Positions 43,283-52,267 of a stretch of 64,000 nucleotides of DNA are shown one piece after another (the stretch's first letter is position 1; each line of letters opens with the position of its first letter). Location: NCBI RefSeq assembly GCF_026651875.1, contig NZ_CP104067.1, positions 3,534,001-3,598,000 on the forward strand, in the 5' to 3' direction. Source of the DNA: Alicyclobacillus fastidiosus. GTDB taxonomy: Bacteria > Bacillota > Bacilli > Alicyclobacillales > Alicyclobacillaceae. Made by a program: the position numbers and the translations under genes. The notes beneath the pieces were generated by a model. The model ran no database searches. It was given only the letters and a program-made list of their open reading frames with translations, and was not told the origin of the DNA.

Positions 43283-45271
43283 TCAGGCACCTATCTGAAA
43301 GAATTGATGTAAATCGACAATCAGGGCCACGTGGCCATCGCCAAGGATGGTTGCGCCGGAAAACATTTTGGCCGACTCTAAATATTTGCCTAAAGGTTTA
43401 TTGACCACTTCGAGCTCGTCGATGACATCGTCGACCGTCAACGCCAAATAGCGTTTTCCTTCACGGCAGATGACGGTTTGCCGCGTTTCTTCACCACTGG
43501 TCTTCGAAGAGAAAAAGTACTCTCCCAAATCGACAATCGGGACGACTTTCTCGCGGAAATTCAGCACCGGACGCTCGTGCACGAATTGGATATCCGCAGC
43601 TGTGAGTCGAGCGACCTCTTCAATGTTGCTGGTCGGCAGTGCAAATAGTTCGTCCCCGACCTTGACGAGCATCGCCTGCAGAATCGTGAGGGTCAGTGGC
43701 AATTCGATGAGGAACGTACTCCCCTCGCCTTTGACCGACTCAATCCTGATGGTTCCACCGAGCGACTCGACCTTGCCGCGCACGGCGTCGAGTCCGACGC
43801 CACGACCAGAGATATCCGACACCGCAGCGGCGGTGCTGAACCCAGACGCAAACAGCAAGTCGTAAACTTGAGCATCGGATAGCGTGGATGCTTTGGCGGG
43901 ATCGACAATGCCCTTTTTAACGGCCGAGGCAAGGACCTTTTCTCGGTCGATGCCGCGCCCGTCATCCCCTACTTCCAGGTAGACGTGACCGCCGGACGCG
44001 TAGGCGGCCAGGCGAATCGTGCCCCTCCGAGGCTTGCCTCGGCGCACCCGCTCGTCCGGGGATTCCAAGCCGTGGTCCGCCGCGTTGCGCAATAGGTGCA
44101 CCAGCGCTTCGCCCATCTCATCCATCACCGTGCGGTCCATCTCAGTCTCGAGCCCCGTCATTTCAAAGTCGAACTCGCGATCCAGCGACTTTTGCAAGTC
44201 GCGCATCATCCGCGGGAAGCGTTGGAACAGGGACTCTACTGGCATCATGCGCATACTCATCACGCCGTCCTGAAGCGAGTCCGACAGTCGAGCAATCTGT
44301 TCGCTGACGTCGTGCAGGCTCTGGTCGTCGTACGAACGGGCCAGTAGTTCCAGCCGCGTCTTTGCGATGACCAATTCGCTCAACACGTTCATAAACTCGT
44401 CGATGCGCCCAACCGGAACGCGCAGCGTCTGCTCCCGCACCTTTGGCGCCGCCTGCTTCGCCTGCGAGACCTCTGCGGACGGAACTGGTGCATCCGCCTC
44501 CCGCAGAGGCGGCTTTTCTGCGACGCGGCTTGTCTGTGCAAGCTCGCCGAGCAGCAGGATGTCCACCCGTTCCACCTCAGCGATCTCCGCCGCCGCGGTA
44601 CGAAGTTGGTCTCGTGACCCGCTATGTATAACCACGGCAAATTGCGCCGCCCCTTCAAATGCGCCCTCCTCCAAAACCGAGACGTCAGGAGCTGTGGCGA
44701 CACAATCCGCAAACTGTTCCATCGCCCGCATCACCATCACCATGCGGACACCTTTCATCACGCATTCAGATTCTAATGTAACGGCGACGACAGCTACTTC
44801 ATGGCCCTGTTGTTCGAGGGACTGCAGCATGGACAGCGCATCCTCTGCGAACTGACCCACAGACGTGGCGGGATTCTGCGAAGGTGTGTCGTTCGACAGC
44901 GCCTGAGCCAGTGCGGCGAGAATGTCCCCGTGGTTGATGGCGTCCTCACCAAGACCCGCGCGAACGGCTTCGACATGCGCCGTCAATCCGTCAATCGCTT
45001 GAAACAGCACGTCGATGACCGAGTTGTCAAACCGCTGTGGATTCTGCCGAAAGAATCCGAGCGCATCCTCCATGTGGTGTGTCAAATCGGCCATCTTTTG
45101 AAATCCCATCGTGGCGCTCATGCCCTTTAAGGTATGCGCAGCACGAAACATGGCGGCAAACGTATCATCGTCAGCGCCCTGCGACTCGAGCACCAGGCAC
45201 AGTTCGTTTAAAATGTTTAGATTTTCTTCCGTTTCTGCTAGGAAAGCGTCAAGATATTGAGCCGTGTCCAC
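43283..45271 (-). CDS. cheA: Chemotaxis histidine kinase CheA
   Basis: A 662-residue sensor kinase that phosphorylates CheY. Domains in order: P1 Hpt (about 1-105) with phospho-acceptor His46 in AAHTLKGMSATMGF; a weak P2-like region (about 150-245); P3 dimerisation starting near QTLRVPVGRIDEFMNVLSEL; the HATPase P4 with HLLRNAADHGL, GDDGRGID and RGVGLDAV; and the C-terminal CheW-like P5 (LVKVGDELFALPTSNIEEVA). The start is GTG with TGGAGGATG. No receiver domain is fused. Confidence 0.97.
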   Translation of the reverse strand: MDTAQYLDAFLAETEENLNILNELCLVLESQGADDDTFAAMFRAAHTLKGMSATMGFQKMADLTHHMEDALGFFRQNPQRFDNSVIDVLFQAIDGLTAHVEAVRAGLGEDAINHGDILAALAQALSNDTPSQNPATSVGQFAEDALSMLQSLEQQGHEVAVVAVTLESECVMKGVRMVMVMRAMEQFADCVATAPDVSVLEEGAFEGAAQFAVVIHSGSRDQLRTAAAEIAEVERVDILLLGELAQTSRVAEKPPLREADAPVPSAEVSQAKQAAPKVREQTLRVPVGRIDEFMNVLSELVIAKTRLELLARSYDDQSLHDVSEQIARLSDSLQDGVMSMRMMPVESLFQRFPRMMRDLQKSLDREFDFEMTGLETEMDRTVMDEMGEALVHLLRNAADHGLESPDERVRRGKPRRGTIRLAAYASGGHVYLEVGDDGRGIDREKVLASAVKKGIVDPAKASTLSDAQVYDLLFASGFSTAAAVSDISGRGVGLDAVRGKVESLGGTIRIESVKGEGSTFLIELPLTLTILQAMLVKVGDELFALPTSNIEEVARLTAADIQFVHERPVLNFREKVVPIVDLGEYFFSSKTSGEETRQTVICREGKRYLALTVDDVIDELEVVNKPLGKYLESAKMFSGATILGDGHVALIVDLHQFFQIGA

Positions 45272-45296
45272 GTCTTCATCCTCCAGGAACTCATAC

Positions 45297-45920
45297 TCAA
45301 GCGCGCTGCAAGTTTGCCAACAATAACTCCGGGATGCTCCCTAAGGGCGCGATCTCCATTGCCGCCCCACGCTCGACTGCCGCTTTGGGCATACCGTAGA
45401 TGACAGCCGTCTCGCGGGACTCCGCAATGGTGAGCGCACCGCTCTGCCGAAGTTGCCAAAGGCCATCCGCGCCGTCTTTGCCCATACCGGTGAGCAGTAC
45501 ACCAACGAGCCGCAACCGATGAGCCAATTCTTTCGTCGAGTGGAACAATACGTCCACAGAGGGCTGATGCCCTCCAATCGGTTCTTCTTTGCGAACCGAC
45601 AGCGAAAGGTGCTGCAGTTGCGACTGCACGCGCATATGCATCCCGCCAGGCGCGATGTATGCGTGCCCCGCTCGCACGATATCCCCGTTGTGCCCTTCCG
45701 CGACCGCCCACTGCGAGTGTTCATTCAAACGTTTGGCTAAGTTCGCAGTGAATCCTGCCGGCATGTGTTGCACGACGCAGCAGGCCACTCCATCCATCGT
45801 CGGCAGGGCACTGAACAGTTCGGTCAAGGCCTTGGGTCCACCAGTCGACGTGCCAATGACAACCATCGCCCTGAGCCTCGCTAGCCCCGTTTCAGGCACT
45901 ATGTCCACTGTCCCGTCCAC
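45297..45920 (-). CDS. cheB: CheB-type methylesterase lacking the receiver domain
   Basis: Removes methyl groups from (and may deamidate) chemoreceptors. At 207 residues it consists only of the methylesterase domain. The catalytic residues are intact: Ser25 in GTSTGG, His52 in VVQHMPAGFTANLAKRLNEH and Asp149 in LTGMGKDGADGL. The usual ~120-residue receiver domain and linker are missing, and flhG lies directly upstream, overlapping by about 29 nt, so no split receiver is hidden there. The GTG start has a weak ribosome site; a GTG at 45908 with AAGGTGG upstream is an alternative. Confidence 0.92.
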   Translation of the reverse strand: MDGTVDIVPETGLARLRAMVVIGTSTGGPKALTELFSALPTMDGVACCVVQHMPAGFTANLAKRLNEHSQWAVAEGHNGDIVRAGHAYIAPGGMHMRVQSQLQHLSLSVRKEEPIGGHQPSVDVLFHSTKELAHRLRLVGVLLTGMGKDGADGLWQLRQSGALTIAESRETAVIYGMPKAAVERGAAMEIAPLGSIPELLLANLQRA

Positions 45921-46803
45921 CTTTTCGGAGTCTCGAGCCGAGCAGCCGGTCGAAAAAACCAGATACGCCGACTCGGGGCGTCTTTACATCATGTCGGACA
46001 AAGTTGGCTGCAACTTGCAAGTAACAAGAAGAAGCACGACTTCCGCCCGCATGTTGAATGACAGGTACCTGTCGCATGACCGCCTCGCTGACCGTCGCAT
46101 CCTCTAAGATATAGCCAAGCGTCTCGATGCGAACGTCGAGGAATCTCGTCGTGACGCCCATGAGTGTATCCGCCGACCGCTTTGCCGCCGCGAACGTCAT
46201 CGCCCGGTTGACGACGACGCGCGTCGTCGGAAGGCCGCTGCGGTGCACGAGAAATTTCATGAATGCGTACGCGTCCGTCATCGACGTCGGCTCCGGAGTG
46301 GTCACTAAGATGAGTTCATCGCTGGCCGCGATGAGCTGATGGCTTACCTCATTGACCCCAGCGCCACAGTCGAGGAGGACGAGGTCGTACATCGTGCACA
46401 GCCCTCGCAACTCATTCAACAACCGCCGGTAATCGTCCATCGATAGCGCCGAGCTGTCGAACAGACCGTTTCCACCAGAGATAAACGACAACCCATAAGG
46501 CGAGTGTTCCACGATGTCCGCGAGGCGCCTGCCGGAAAGGACGTCGAGAAGGTTGTGCGACGGCGTCACGTTGAGCAATACCTCGATATTGGCGAACCCC
46601 ACATCTGTATCCATGACGAGCACGCGAACGCCCTGCCGGGCCAATGCCAACCCGAAATTGACGCAGAAATTGGATTTGCCCACGCCGCCTTTCCCGCTTC
46701 CGACCGCGATTACCTTCGCCTGTCTCGGCTGCGCATCGCGCGTCGGCGACTCCCCGAGCACGCTCTGCATCCGGGCGCGTAGTCGAGCAGCTTGGTCATT
46801 CAT
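45892..46803 (-). CDS. flhG: Flagellar number regulator FlhG (MinD-like ATPase)
   Basis: A 303-residue ParA/MinD family ATPase that controls flagellar number and position with FlhF. The deviant Walker A GSGKGGVGKSN is at residues 35-45, Walker A' VLVMDTDVGFANIEVLLNV follows, and the LLDCGAG motif lies near residue 130. The short N-terminus (QAARLRARMQSVLG) matches the FlhF-activating DQxxxLR motif in style. ATG at 46803 follows GGGAGGG and overlaps flhF by 8 nt. The extended upstream frame is not real. Confidence 0.95.
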   Translation of the reverse strand: MNDQAARLRARMQSVLGESPTRDAQPRQAKVIAVGSGKGGVGKSNFCVNFGLALARQGVRVLVMDTDVGFANIEVLLNVTPSHNLLDVLSGRRLADIVEHSPYGLSFISGGNGLFDSSALSMDDYRRLLNELRGLCTMYDLVLLDCGAGVNEVSHQLIAASDELILVTTPEPTSMTDAYAFMKFLVHRSGLPTTRVVVNRAMTFAAAKRSADTLMGVTTRFLDVRIETLGYILEDATVSEAVMRQVPVIQHAGGSRASSCYLQVAANFVRHDVKTPRVGVSGFFDRLLGSRLRKGGRDSGHSA

Positions 46804-48061
46804 CCGTGCGCCCTCCCAACCATTTCGAGAGGATTTCGTCGACGGCCAACATATCGATGTCATCTGGTACGTTTTGCCCTGTCGTGACGTACGACAAAGG
46901 TCGTCTGTACTTCGTGAGCAGTCGAGGAATGCTGCCAATCGAGTTCGTCTCGTCGTACTTCGTAAAGAGGAACTTGTCCACGCGAATCGGCTCGCAGACG
47001 CGGATAAGATCGTCGAGATCGTTCGCCTTGGCCGTCAAGGATGCCACCAGAATCGTCTCGTCTGGCGCAAGTTTCGCGAGGAGTTGCTCCGTGTAGCGAA
47101 CCGTCTGGGCGTTGCGAAAGTTGCGACCAGCCGTATCGATGAGAATCAAGTCGCAACCGCTCAACTGTTCGAGCGCAGCAGCTGCCCGGCTCTCGTCGTC
47201 GACGACCACCAATGGGATGTCGAGGATGTCCGCGTAGGTCCTGAGTTGCTCGACAGCGGCAATCCGGAAGGTATCTGTGGTCAACAAACCGACTTTGCGC
47301 TGCCCGGCCAAAACGTGCAATGCGGCGATTTTGGCGATGGACGTCGTTTTCCCGACGCCGGTAGGCCCGACAAACGCCACCACTCGGCTGTTTTGGCCGA
47401 TGGGCAGAGGAGAGGCAAAATCGGCGAGATCGGAGAGAATGACCTCGTTGACTTTTGCGAGGGCCGCTGCCAGAGGCAAACCCTCGTGCCCCCCGACGAG
47501 TGCGCGGTCGACCCACGCTTGCGCCTGTGCCACTTCGATCCCCTGATCCCGCAAAAACTCGACGCACTCCGACACAGTTGGAGAAGGCATCCCAGCTTTT
47601 TGCTGGCCCGCGATCATCGCCTTCAAAGACGCCAGTTCGCGCAACACGTCGTGGACATCGGACGCGGGTCCATCCGGGTGGACCGCCTTTGTCGCGGTCT
47701 GGTACGCGTCGAACGCGGACGCGAGTGCGGACCCAAAGTCCTGGTCTGCCCCCTGAACACCCGCGCGTTCCAGCGTGCCAGCGCTCGGTCCTGCGTCCTC
47801 CTCGACGGTCGTCACGGCCGTCACGGCCGTCACGGGCGGGACAGGCGCTTTCGCCTGCGCTCTCGCCGCATCCCGGTGATGCAACGGAATGTCCCCGCCG
47901 ACCGCCGCCGTGACCTCCAATCGGGTCTGCCAACGAAGCCCGAGCCATTTTTTCACCCGCACTTTTTTCGTGCTTAAAATGACGGCGTCTTTTCCGAGAT
48001 CTTTTCGAATGGACATCACCGCTTCAGGCATGTCCCGCACAATATATCTTCTAACTATCAT
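46796..48061 (-). CDS. flhF: Flagellar biosynthesis GTPase FlhF
   Basis: SRP-type GTPase that sets flagellar position, 421 residues. An N-terminal basic B domain is followed by a Pro/Ala/Val-rich linker (with three copies of a 9-bp repeat at 47811-47837), then the NG domain with VGPTGVGKTTSIAKIAALH near residue 235, ILIDTAGR and LTAKANDLDDLI, and a C-terminal KYDETNSIGSIPRLLTKYRR. Its ATG overlaps the flhA stop by one base (TGATG). Confidence 0.96.
   Translation of the reverse strand: MIVRRYIVRDMPEAVMSIRKDLGKDAVILSTKKVRVKKWLGLRWQTRLEVTAAVGGDIPLHHRDAARAQAKAPVPPVTAVTAVTTVEEDAGPSAGTLERAGVQGADQDFGSALASAFDAYQTATKAVHPDGPASDVHDVLRELASLKAMIAGQQKAGMPSPTVSECVEFLRDQGIEVAQAQAWVDRALVGGHEGLPLAAALAKVNEVILSDLADFASPLPIGQNSRVVAFVGPTGVGKTTSIAKIAALHVLAGQRKVGLLTTDTFRIAAVEQLRTYADILDIPLVVVDDESRAAAALEQLSGCDLILIDTAGRNFRNAQTVRYTEQLLAKLAPDETILVASLTAKANDLDDLIRVCEPIRVDKFLFTKYDETNSIGSIPRLLTKYRRPLSYVTTGQNVPDDIDMLAVDEILSKWLGGRTDE
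47811..47837 (-). repeat. flhF: Three 9-bp tandem repeats in flhF
   Basis: GTCACGGCC occurs at 47811 and 47820, and GTCACGGGC at 47829. They encode an alternating Val-Thr-Ala stretch in the linker between the B and NG domains. Confidence 0.6.
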
Positions 48062-50103
48062 CAGAGATTCACCACACCGCCGCTTTGGATTTCAACCGTT
48101 GGATCCAACTCGTTGTAGGACAACACGACCGTATCGGGCAAATATCTTGCGATCCAGCGCCGAATCGGTAACCGCAACTGCGGATGGACCAAGAGAACTG
48201 GCGTCTTGCCGAGGGCCTGAAGCTTGCCCGACTCCTCTTTCAAACGCTTAATGACAACTTGGGCCTCTGCTGGATCCATACCAATAAACGCGCCGCCAGG
48301 ACGGTCGACGAGCGACTGCTGAACGCGCTCTTCCATCGCCGCAGAGAGCGTGATGACGGCCATCGGCTCGCCCGGAACGGAAAATTGGTTGCAAATCTGC
48401 CGCGCCAGGGCCTGGCGAACCTGTTCGGTCAAAGCGTCGGAATCCTGTGTCTGCCGACCGGCGTCGGCCAGTGTCTCCAGAATCGTGACCATGTCTCGAA
48501 TCGAGATCTTTTCTTGCAGTAGATTGCTGAGCACGTTTTGAATCTGCCCAAGTGAAAGCGGATTTGGGTAGACGTCGTCGACGGCAGCGGGCGTTCCGTT
48601 CTTGACGTGGTCAAGCAATGCCTTCGTCTCCTGACGCCCCAACAATTCATGTGCGTGACGGCGTAACACTTCTGTCAAATGCGTCGCGATCACAGACGGG
48701 GGATCTACGACCGTATAGCCATTGGCCTCCGCTTGTACGCGCATGCCCTGATTGACCCAGACGGCTGGCAGACCAAACGCAGGGTCTTTCGTCCGCACGC
48801 CTTGGATGGACGGATTTTCAATGCCGGGGCTCAACGCCAACCAATGTCCCATCACAATTTCGCCTTCCGCAACCTGAACCCCTCTTAATTTGATGGCATA
48901 TTGTGTCGGTTTGAGTTGAATATTGTCGCGCATGCGCACCATCGGAATCACCAGACCGAGTTCGATCGCCAACTGTCGTCGAATCATGACGACGCGCTCG
49001 AGCAGGTCCCCGCCTTGTTTGCTGTCAACAAGCGGAATGAGTCCATATCCAAACTCAAACTCAATCGGCTCAACGGACAACAGGTTGTACACGTTCTCTG
49101 GTTTTTTAATCTGAGCCTGTTCCGTCCTCGCCGTATCCTCTGCCTCCTTAGCCAGCAAGCGCTTCTTCGTGACTTGCAACCGCCAGCCGCCCAATATTGC
49201 GAGTGCGGACACCGGAAGGACGGGTAGAATCCCGATAGGCGTCAGTACGCCAAGGAGGAAGATAACCGTTCCGACGACGTACAATGCACGCGGATAGCCG
49301 AACACTTGCGAGACGACGTCCGTTCCAAGATTGCCCTCCGACGCCGCCCGCGAAACCATGAGGCCCGTCGCGGTCGACAGAAGCAATGCGGGGATCTGAC
49401 TCACCAGACCATCGCCTACAGAGAGCAGCGTATAGGTACTCAGTGCCTGTTGAAACGGCATGTGGTGCATCGCGATGCCGATGATGAACCCCGCCACGAT
49501 GTTGATGGCGACGATGAGCATCGAGGCTATCGCGTCGCCCTTCACGAACTTCGAAGCACCATCCATCGCTCCATAAAAGTCGGCTTCCCGCTCGATGGTC
49601 TTGCGCCGCTGGCGCGCCTGGTCCTCCGTGATGAGCCCTGCGTTCAGGTCTGCGTCGATGGCGATCTGCTTACCCGGCATCGCGTCCAAGGTGAACCGAG
49701 CCGCGACCTCTGCGACCCGCTCTGCACCTCGGGTAATGACGATGAATTGCACGATGATGATGATGAGAAACACCATAAATCCGACGACGGCGTTGCCATT
49801 GATCACGAAGTTGCCGAACGCCCTAATGACGCTACCTGCGTCTGCTTGGCCAAGAATGAGGCGAGTCGAGGAGATATTGAGCGTCAATCGGAACAGCGTG
49901 GTGATCAAAAGCATCGACGGGAACACCGAGAAGTCGAGCGGTTCCTTCGTGCTCATCGCCACCAACAGAATGGTCATCGACACGAAGATATTGACGATAA
50001 TCAGTACGCTGAGCAGCGGTTTCGGTACCGGGATGACAATCATGACAATAATCCCGAGCACAAACAACATGACGAACATATCCGTTCGCTTAGCCAACTT
50101 CAT
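48061..50103 (-). CDS. flhA: Flagellar type III export protein FlhA
   Basis: The main export-gate component, 680 residues. About eight transmembrane helices fill residues 10-330, with the conserved cytoplasmic FHIPEP loop between (seen as RFTLDAMPGKQIAIDADLNA and ARQRRKTIEREADFYGAMDG). The large cytoplasmic domain that docks chaperones follows (DPAFGLPAVWVNQGMRVQAE and a YTVVDPPSVIATHLTEV segment). The start is ATG after GAGGAGGTG. Order flhB-flhA-flhF-flhG is standard. Confidence 0.97.
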   Translation of the reverse strand: MKLAKRTDMFVMLFVLGIIVMIVIPVPKPLLSVLIIVNIFVSMTILLVAMSTKEPLDFSVFPSMLLITTLFRLTLNISSTRLILGQADAGSVIRAFGNFVINGNAVVGFMVFLIIIIVQFIVITRGAERVAEVAARFTLDAMPGKQIAIDADLNAGLITEDQARQRRKTIEREADFYGAMDGASKFVKGDAIASMLIVAINIVAGFIIGIAMHHMPFQQALSTYTLLSVGDGLVSQIPALLLSTATGLMVSRAASEGNLGTDVVSQVFGYPRALYVVGTVIFLLGVLTPIGILPVLPVSALAILGGWRLQVTKKRLLAKEAEDTARTEQAQIKKPENVYNLLSVEPIEFEFGYGLIPLVDSKQGGDLLERVVMIRRQLAIELGLVIPMVRMRDNIQLKPTQYAIKLRGVQVAEGEIVMGHWLALSPGIENPSIQGVRTKDPAFGLPAVWVNQGMRVQAEANGYTVVDPPSVIATHLTEVLRRHAHELLGRQETKALLDHVKNGTPAAVDDVYPNPLSLGQIQNVLSNLLQEKISIRDMVTILETLADAGRQTQDSDALTEQVRQALARQICNQFSVPGEPMAVITLSAAMEERVQQSLVDRPGGAFIGMDPAEAQVVIKRLKEESGKLQALGKTPVLLVHPQLRLPIRRWIARYLPDTVVLSYNELDPTVEIQSGGVVNL

Positions 50104-50109
50104 GATTTA

Positions 50110-51195
50110 TCACCTCCTCGGCACCTGCTTCAGTCGATACACGTAAGCAAGGACTTCCGCAACCGCCTGAAACAATTCTGCAGGTACTGCGTCTCCCACC
50201 TCGGCAACTCGGTACAACGTCTGTGCCAACGGGCGATTCTCCACCATCGGAACCCCCACCTCGGCCGCGCGCGCCTTAATGCGCTGCGCCAAGAGATCGG
50301 CGCCCTTGGCGACCACGTGCGGAGCCGACATCGATGTACTGTCATACCTAAGCGCAATGGCAAAGTGCGTCGGGTTGGTCACGATGACGTCCGCTTTCGG
50401 CACCTCTTGCATCATGCGTCGAAAGGCCATTTGCCGCGCCCTTTTGCGGATGACGCCTTTCACTTCCTGGTTGCCTTCCATTTGCTTCATTTCGTCCTTG
50501 ACGTCCTGTTTGGTCATTCGGAGTCCCCGCTCGTACTCGAATCGCTGGTACAGAAAATCGAAGAAGGCGAGCATCACCATGGCTGCGGCGATGCGAATCC
50601 CCAGCGAGAACACCATACTCCCGACGGCATACGGCAATTGGGTGACATCCAACCCGACAAAACCACGAATGCGCGCCGCTGAAGGCACGACGACACTATA
50701 CCCGACGAGGCCGACAACCATCAGCTTTAAGAGGGACTTGCAAAGCTCGACGAGCGTTCGCGCGCTGAACATCCGCTTAAAACCTTCTATCGGCTGAATC
50801 CGGCTGAACTTAGGCGCCAACAACTTGGGTACGAACATCGGGCGCACCTGCGCGACGGCCACCGCCACGCCGATGACGAGCGCTATCCCGACGACGGGCA
50901 GCAAAGCTCTCACCGCAATCGACCCTTGAACGAGCAACATCTCCGTCACCGCGCTCACCGTCCACTCGGACGGAATCTGCATGGTGAAGTCCCTTTCCAT
51001 GAGTGACTGCCAACTGCCCCAAATCATCGGTCCACTCACGCGCAAAGCGACCAGAATAGCCGTGAGTGCCAGGGCCGAAGTGAGTTCCGGACTCCGCGAA
51101 ACGTTCCCCTCACGCCGCGCTTCGTCGCGGCGTTTCTGCGTAGCGCGCTCGGTCTTTTCCCCACTTGCAAACCGTTGCAGTTGCAACGCAACCAC
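50110..51195 (-). CDS. flhB: Flagellar export switch protein FlhB
   Basis: Export-apparatus protein that switches substrate class when the hook is complete, about 361 residues. Four transmembrane segments lie in the N-terminal half after FASGEKTERATQKRRDEARR, and the cytoplasmic domain contains the self-cleavage NPTH motif (VIVTNPTHFAIALRYD). The frame opens at a GTG at 51204 overlapping fliR by 4 nt, but there AGGGGG touches the start. The GTG at 51195 has 8-nt spacing and better matches the family N-terminus, so I chose it. Confidence 0.95.
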   Translation of the reverse strand: MVALQLQRFASGEKTERATQKRRDEARREGNVSRSPELTSALALTAILVALRVSGPMIWGSWQSLMERDFTMQIPSEWTVSAVTEMLLVQGSIAVRALLPVVGIALVIGVAVAVAQVRPMFVPKLLAPKFSRIQPIEGFKRMFSARTLVELCKSLLKLMVVGLVGYSVVVPSAARIRGFVGLDVTQLPYAVGSMVFSLGIRIAAAMVMLAFFDFLYQRFEYERGLRMTKQDVKDEMKQMEGNQEVKGVIRKRARQMAFRRMMQEVPKADVIVTNPTHFAIALRYDSTSMSAPHVVAKGADLLAQRIKARAAEVGVPMVENRPLAQTLYRVAEVGDAVPAELFQAVAEVLAYVYRLKQVPRR

Positions 51196-51200
51196 TGCAC

Positions 51201-51974
51201 TCACCCCCCTATCGCTTGCAGAACGACTTGTAATTGGTTAAACACGAACGAAAAAAGTTGATTGAACAGGTAAATCGTGCCTGGCATCACGATGGCGAAC
51301 ATGGCGAGGCCGGCGAACAACTTCACGGGAAGACCCACGACGAATACGTTCATCTGTGGGACCGCTCGCGAGAGAAACGCAAACGTGACGTCACTCAAAA
51401 ACAGCGCCGCAAGCAGCGGAGCAGCTAATTCGACACCCATCGACATCACGAGGCCAGTCAGATGCAAAAGCGTACCCGGCCAATCGCTCGGCAGGTGAAA
51501 TACCCCGATGTGAATCACGCGAAAACTTTGCAGAATCGCGAGCATCATCCCGTCCAATCCGCCCATACCGAGAAAGTAGAGCGTAAAGAGCAGGTTGTAC
51601 AGATTCCCCATAATCCCCATCTGCGCCGTAGACCCAGGTGCGACGAGCTGAGCCATCGAAAACCCAATCTGAATGTCGACCGCTTGCCCTGCGATAGAGA
51701 TCGCCGAGAACACGAGCGTGGCGATAAATCCGAGGAGGAGACCGATGACAGCCTCCATCGCACCGTCGACGATAAATTCCCCCGGATTCGTCAAAATGTC
51801 CGGCACCTCGCTGTCGATGGTCGGCGCCGCGACGTAAGCCAGTCCGAATGCAAGTCCGATCTTGGCCCACCTCGGCCACACGTTCATCGACATGAGGGGC
51901 GAGGTGGAGACGAAGGCGATGATGCGCAAACTGACCAATAGAAACAAGTCAAAGTGTTGCAGAAGATAGTTCAT
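51201..51974 (-). CDS. fliR: Flagellar export protein FliR
   Basis: Membrane component of the flagellar export gate, 257 residues with about six transmembrane helices. Recognisable segments are FVSTSPLMSMNVWPRWAKIG near the start, FIATLVFSAISIAGQAVDIQ and the C-terminal RAVPQMNVFVVGLPVKL, diagnostic for FliR. It follows fliQ by 4 nt and overlaps the flhB region at its end. It assembles with FliP and FliQ into a helical core. Confidence 0.96.
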   Translation of the reverse strand: MNYLLQHFDLFLLVSLRIIAFVSTSPLMSMNVWPRWAKIGLAFGLAYVAAPTIDSEVPDILTNPGEFIVDGAMEAVIGLLLGFIATLVFSAISIAGQAVDIQIGFSMAQLVAPGSTAQMGIMGNLYNLLFTLYFLGMGGLDGMMLAILQSFRVIHIGVFHLPSDWPGTLLHLTGLVMSMGVELAAPLLAALFLSDVTFAFLSRAVPQMNVFVVGLPVKLFAGLAMFAIVMPGTIYLFNQLFSFVFNQLQVVLQAIGG

Positions 51975-51978
51975 CGCG

Positions 51979-52248
51979 TCACATCACGTAGCTCATCAGA
52001 TTCGAGAGGATATTCGTCGTAAAATCTGTCAAATTGGTCAACATCCATGGGCCAAAAATCAAGAGTGCCACGATAACCGCTACGATTTTCGGAACGAAAG
52101 CGAGAGTCTGTTCCTGAATCTGAGTTGTGGCTTGGAAAATACTGACTAATAAGCCCACAGCCAGGCCGAGCAAGAGCACCGGCGCAGTAAGTTTCACGAC
52201 GAGCCACATAATCTGCGCACCGAGGCCCATTACAAAAGTTTCGTTCAC
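51979..52248 (-). CDS. fliQ: Flagellar export protein FliQ
   Basis: An 89-residue export-gate protein, the standard length, with two transmembrane helices (LVVKLTAPVLLLGLAVGLLV and FVPKIVAVIVALLIFGPWML) around the SIFQATTQIQEQTLAF loop that is conserved in the family. The frame is open upstream, but GTG at 52248 with GGGAGGATG at good spacing gives the correct length. It lies between fliP and fliR. Confidence 0.96.
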   Translation of the reverse strand: MNETFVMGLGAQIMWLVVKLTAPVLLLGLAVGLLVSIFQATTQIQEQTLAFVPKIVAVIVALLIFGPWMLTNLTDFTTNILSNLMSYVM

Positions 52249-52267
52249 AATTCCATCCTCCCGCGCG

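Noticed and set aside
49306..50682. A 458-codon plus-strand frame opposite flhA and flhB
   Set aside because: Antisense shadow, extremely rich in Arg and His with no domain.
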